Source of the DNA: CAADGY01 sp035714225
GTDB taxonomy: Bacteria > Acidobacteriota > Terriglobia > Bryobacterales > Bryobacteraceae
Direction: 5' to 3'
NCBI GenBank assembly: GCA_035714225.1
Contig: DASTMK010000312.1
Coordinates: forward strand, 1 to 9,406
Length of the DNA: 9,406 bases
In this document: positions 8,089 to 9,406 of the stretch, one piece after another
How the letters are laid out: each line of letters begins with the position of its first letter
Numbering within the stretch: the stretch's first letter is position 1
Translations under genes and position numbers: made by a program
The notes under the pieces: model-generated
What the model was told of the DNA's origin: nothing
What the model saw: the letters and a program-made list of their open reading frames with translations, nothing else
Databases searched by the model: none

Positions 8089-9183
8089 ATGAGGACACCG
8101 ATCCTTCGCCCGCTGATGGCGTTGCTTTGCCTGGTCTCGGCGTGTGGAGCCCAGGATCTCGCTTCGCGCATCGACGAATATATCCAGGCTCACGCAAAGG
8201 TGGAATCCTTCAACGGCTCGGTGCTGGTCGCGCGGCAGGGCGAGGTGATTGTAAGCAAAGGCTACGGCCTGGCAAACGTCGAACACGACGTTCCCAACAC
8301 GCCACGGACCAAGTTTCGTCTGGGATCCATCACCAAACAGTTCACGTCGATGGCGATTGCACAACTCGCTGTGCGCGGCAAGCTCAGCCTGGAGGACACC
8401 GCGCGCAAGTATGTTCCCGATGCACAGGAATCGTGGGGCAAAGTCACGGTGCGGCATCTCCTCACGCACACGTCAGGGATTCCGAGCTTCACTGCCTTTC
8501 CGGAATACCGGCAGTTCAAGATCGAACCGGCTCCGCCGCTCGAACTGATCGCACGGTTCAAGAATAAGCCGCTCGAATTCGAACCCGGCGAAAAGTTCAA
8601 GTACAACAACTCCGGTTACTATTTGCTCGGCTACATTGTTGAGAAAGCGTCAGGACAATCCTACGAGGCCTATCTCAAACAGAACATCTTCGATCCGCTG
8701 GGGATGAAAGACACCGGCTACGACACAAACAGCGCCATCATTAAAGGGCGCGCGGCCGGCTACACGCTTCGCGGCGGCGGTTGGGTGAACGCCGACTACA
8801 TCAACATGGAGGTTCCCGGCGGGGCGGGAGCGTTGTATTCCACAGTCGAAGATCTCTACCGGTGGGACCAGGCGCTGTATACGGAAAAACTTGTGCCCCG
8901 GCAGATGCTGGAGACGATTTTCACGCCATTCAAAGGAGACTACGCTTTCGGCTGGGTGGTGAACAAACGGCTGAACCACCGCGTGATCCGCCACGGCGGC
9001 GGCATCGAAGGCTTTAACACGGTCATCGCCCGTTACCCGGATGAGCGTGTCTGCGTCATCGCGCTCAGCAATCTAAACAGCGGCGCACTCGATCGAATCG
9101 GCGACGATCTCGCCGCGATTGTTTTTGGCGAACCATACGAGTTGCCGCGCGCTCGAAAGGAAGTCAGCGTCAACCCGGAGTGA
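8089..9183 (+). CDS. Serine hydrolase, beta-lactamase/S12 family (class C-like), exported
   Basis: A 364-residue protein with the three active-site motifs of penicillin-recognising serine hydrolases: SITK (nucleophile Ser80, Lys83), YNN (Tyr172-Asn174) and HGG (302-304). Other family marks are HLLTHTSGIP (123-132), FEPGEKFKYNNSGYYLLG (164-181), FDPLGMKDTGY (201-211) and GGAGALYSTVEDLYRW (244-259). The start gives an export signal with Arg2 and Arg7 and a hydrophobic core. Cleavage could be at the lipobox-like VSAC (Cys19, lipoprotein) or after CGA21 by signal peptidase I. An in-frame TAA at 8074-8076 makes ATG 8089 the first possible ATG; no Shine-Dalgarno precedes it. Family members include esterases, D-aminopeptidases, peptidoglycan-acting enzymes and beta-lactamases, so the substrate cannot be assigned. 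It is divergent from the TonB-dependent receptor and overlaps rsfS by 14 bp at its 3' end. Confidence 0.93.
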   Translation: MRTPILRPLMALLCLVSACGAQDLASRIDEYIQAHAKVESFNGSVLVARQGEVIVSKGYGLANVEHDVPNTPRTKFRLGSITKQFTSMAIAQLAVRGKLSLEDTARKYVPDAQESWGKVTVRHLLTHTSGIPSFTAFPEYRQFKIEPAPPLELIARFKNKPLEFEPGEKFKYNNSGYYLLGYIVEKASGQSYEAYLKQNIFDPLGMKDTGYDTNSAIIKGRAAGYTLRGGGWVNADYINMEVPGGAGALYSTVEDLYRWDQALYTEKLVPRQMLETIFTPFKGDYAFGWVVNKRLNHRVIRHGGGIEGFNTVIARYPDERVCVIALSNLNSGALDRIGDDLAAIVFGEPYELPRARKEVSVNPE

Positions 9184-9406
9184 CGGGCACCTCTTTGGCT
9201 TGCCGCCAGAGCCGCTCCAGATCGTAATAGCTTCGTGCTTCGTCCGAGAAGACGTGCACCAGCAGATCGCCATAATCCAGAAGCACCCAGCCGGCGTTAT
9301 CGTAGCCTTCCACGTTCGCAGGCCGTTCGCCGTGTTTCTTCAGCGCCATCCCGACTTCGTCGGCGATGGCCCGGATCTGCCGCGCGTTCGCACCCGAGCA
9401 GATCAC
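9170..9406 (-). CDS. rsfS: Ribosomal silencing factor RsfS (YbeB/Iojap family), 3' part only
   Basis: The last 78 codons of RsfS, which binds ribosomal protein L14 (uL14) on the large subunit and blocks joining of the subunits, lowering translation in starved cells. Family marks in order are ICSG at the window edge, ARQIRAIADEV, HGERPANVEGYDNAGWVLLD, YGDLLVHVFSDEAR and YYDLERLW. The first codon in the window, GTG (9406-9404), would be the conserved Val of the usual YFVICSG motif rather than a start, so roughly 30-50 N-terminal residues lie beyond the right edge (the family is normally about 105-135 residues). The stop TGA is at 9172-9170, inside the 3' end of the convergent serine hydrolase. 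In many bacteria rsfS sits between nadD and rlmH, but neither can be seen here. Confidence 0.95.
   Translation of the reverse strand: MICSGANARQIRAIADEVGMALKKHGERPANVEGYDNAGWVLLDYGDLLVHVFSDEARSYYDLERLWRQAKEVPVTPG

Overview
The window looks like a piece of an Acidobacteriota chromosome, most likely the Solibacter/Bryobacterales lineage. Three points support this. There is an Oar-like TonB-dependent receptor with an N-terminal carboxypeptidase-regulatory-like domain. There is a decayed gene ending in what reads as the Solibacter-type C-terminal domain (TIGR03437). The base composition is moderately GC-rich with strongly GC-biased third codon positions. The lineage call rests on remembered family patterns, not on a search.

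Layout, left to right. (1) 66-1847, minus: an intact membrane-anchored MutS-like ATPase. (2) 1979-2863, minus: the C-terminal remnant of a large serine recombinase that has lost its catalytic half. (3) 2824-2863: a perfect 20-bp tandem duplication exactly where the recombinase remnant stops. (4) About 2864-4359, plus: a TIGR03437/beta-propeller-type secreted-protein gene that lacks its 5' end and carries at least two clear frameshifts, probably three. (5) 4464-7976, minus: an intact 1170-residue TonB-dependent receptor. (6) 7977-8088: a 112-bp divergent intergenic region with a good sigma70-type promoter for the receptor; its -35/-10 spacer is almost filled by an imperfect palindrome. (7) 8089-9183, plus: a secreted or lipid-anchored serine hydrolase of the beta-lactamase/S12 family. 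(8) 9170-9406, minus: the 3' part of rsfS (ribosomal silencing factor), overlapping the hydrolase tail-to-tail by 14 bp and running off the right edge.

The genes do not form one pathway. The receptor and the hydrolase share a divergent control region and are both exported, so co-regulation is possible but unproven. The middle (about 1.98-4.36 kb) is a decay zone. Two genes in head-to-head orientation have both lost their 5' ends at one point, which fits a single deletion through a former mobile element and its neighbour. I see no tRNA, rRNA, CRISPR array, complete insertion sequence or convincing intrinsic terminator, and no clear evidence of a wholly new system. The most interesting items are the deletion junction, the promoter-embedded palindrome and the membrane MutS-like protein.
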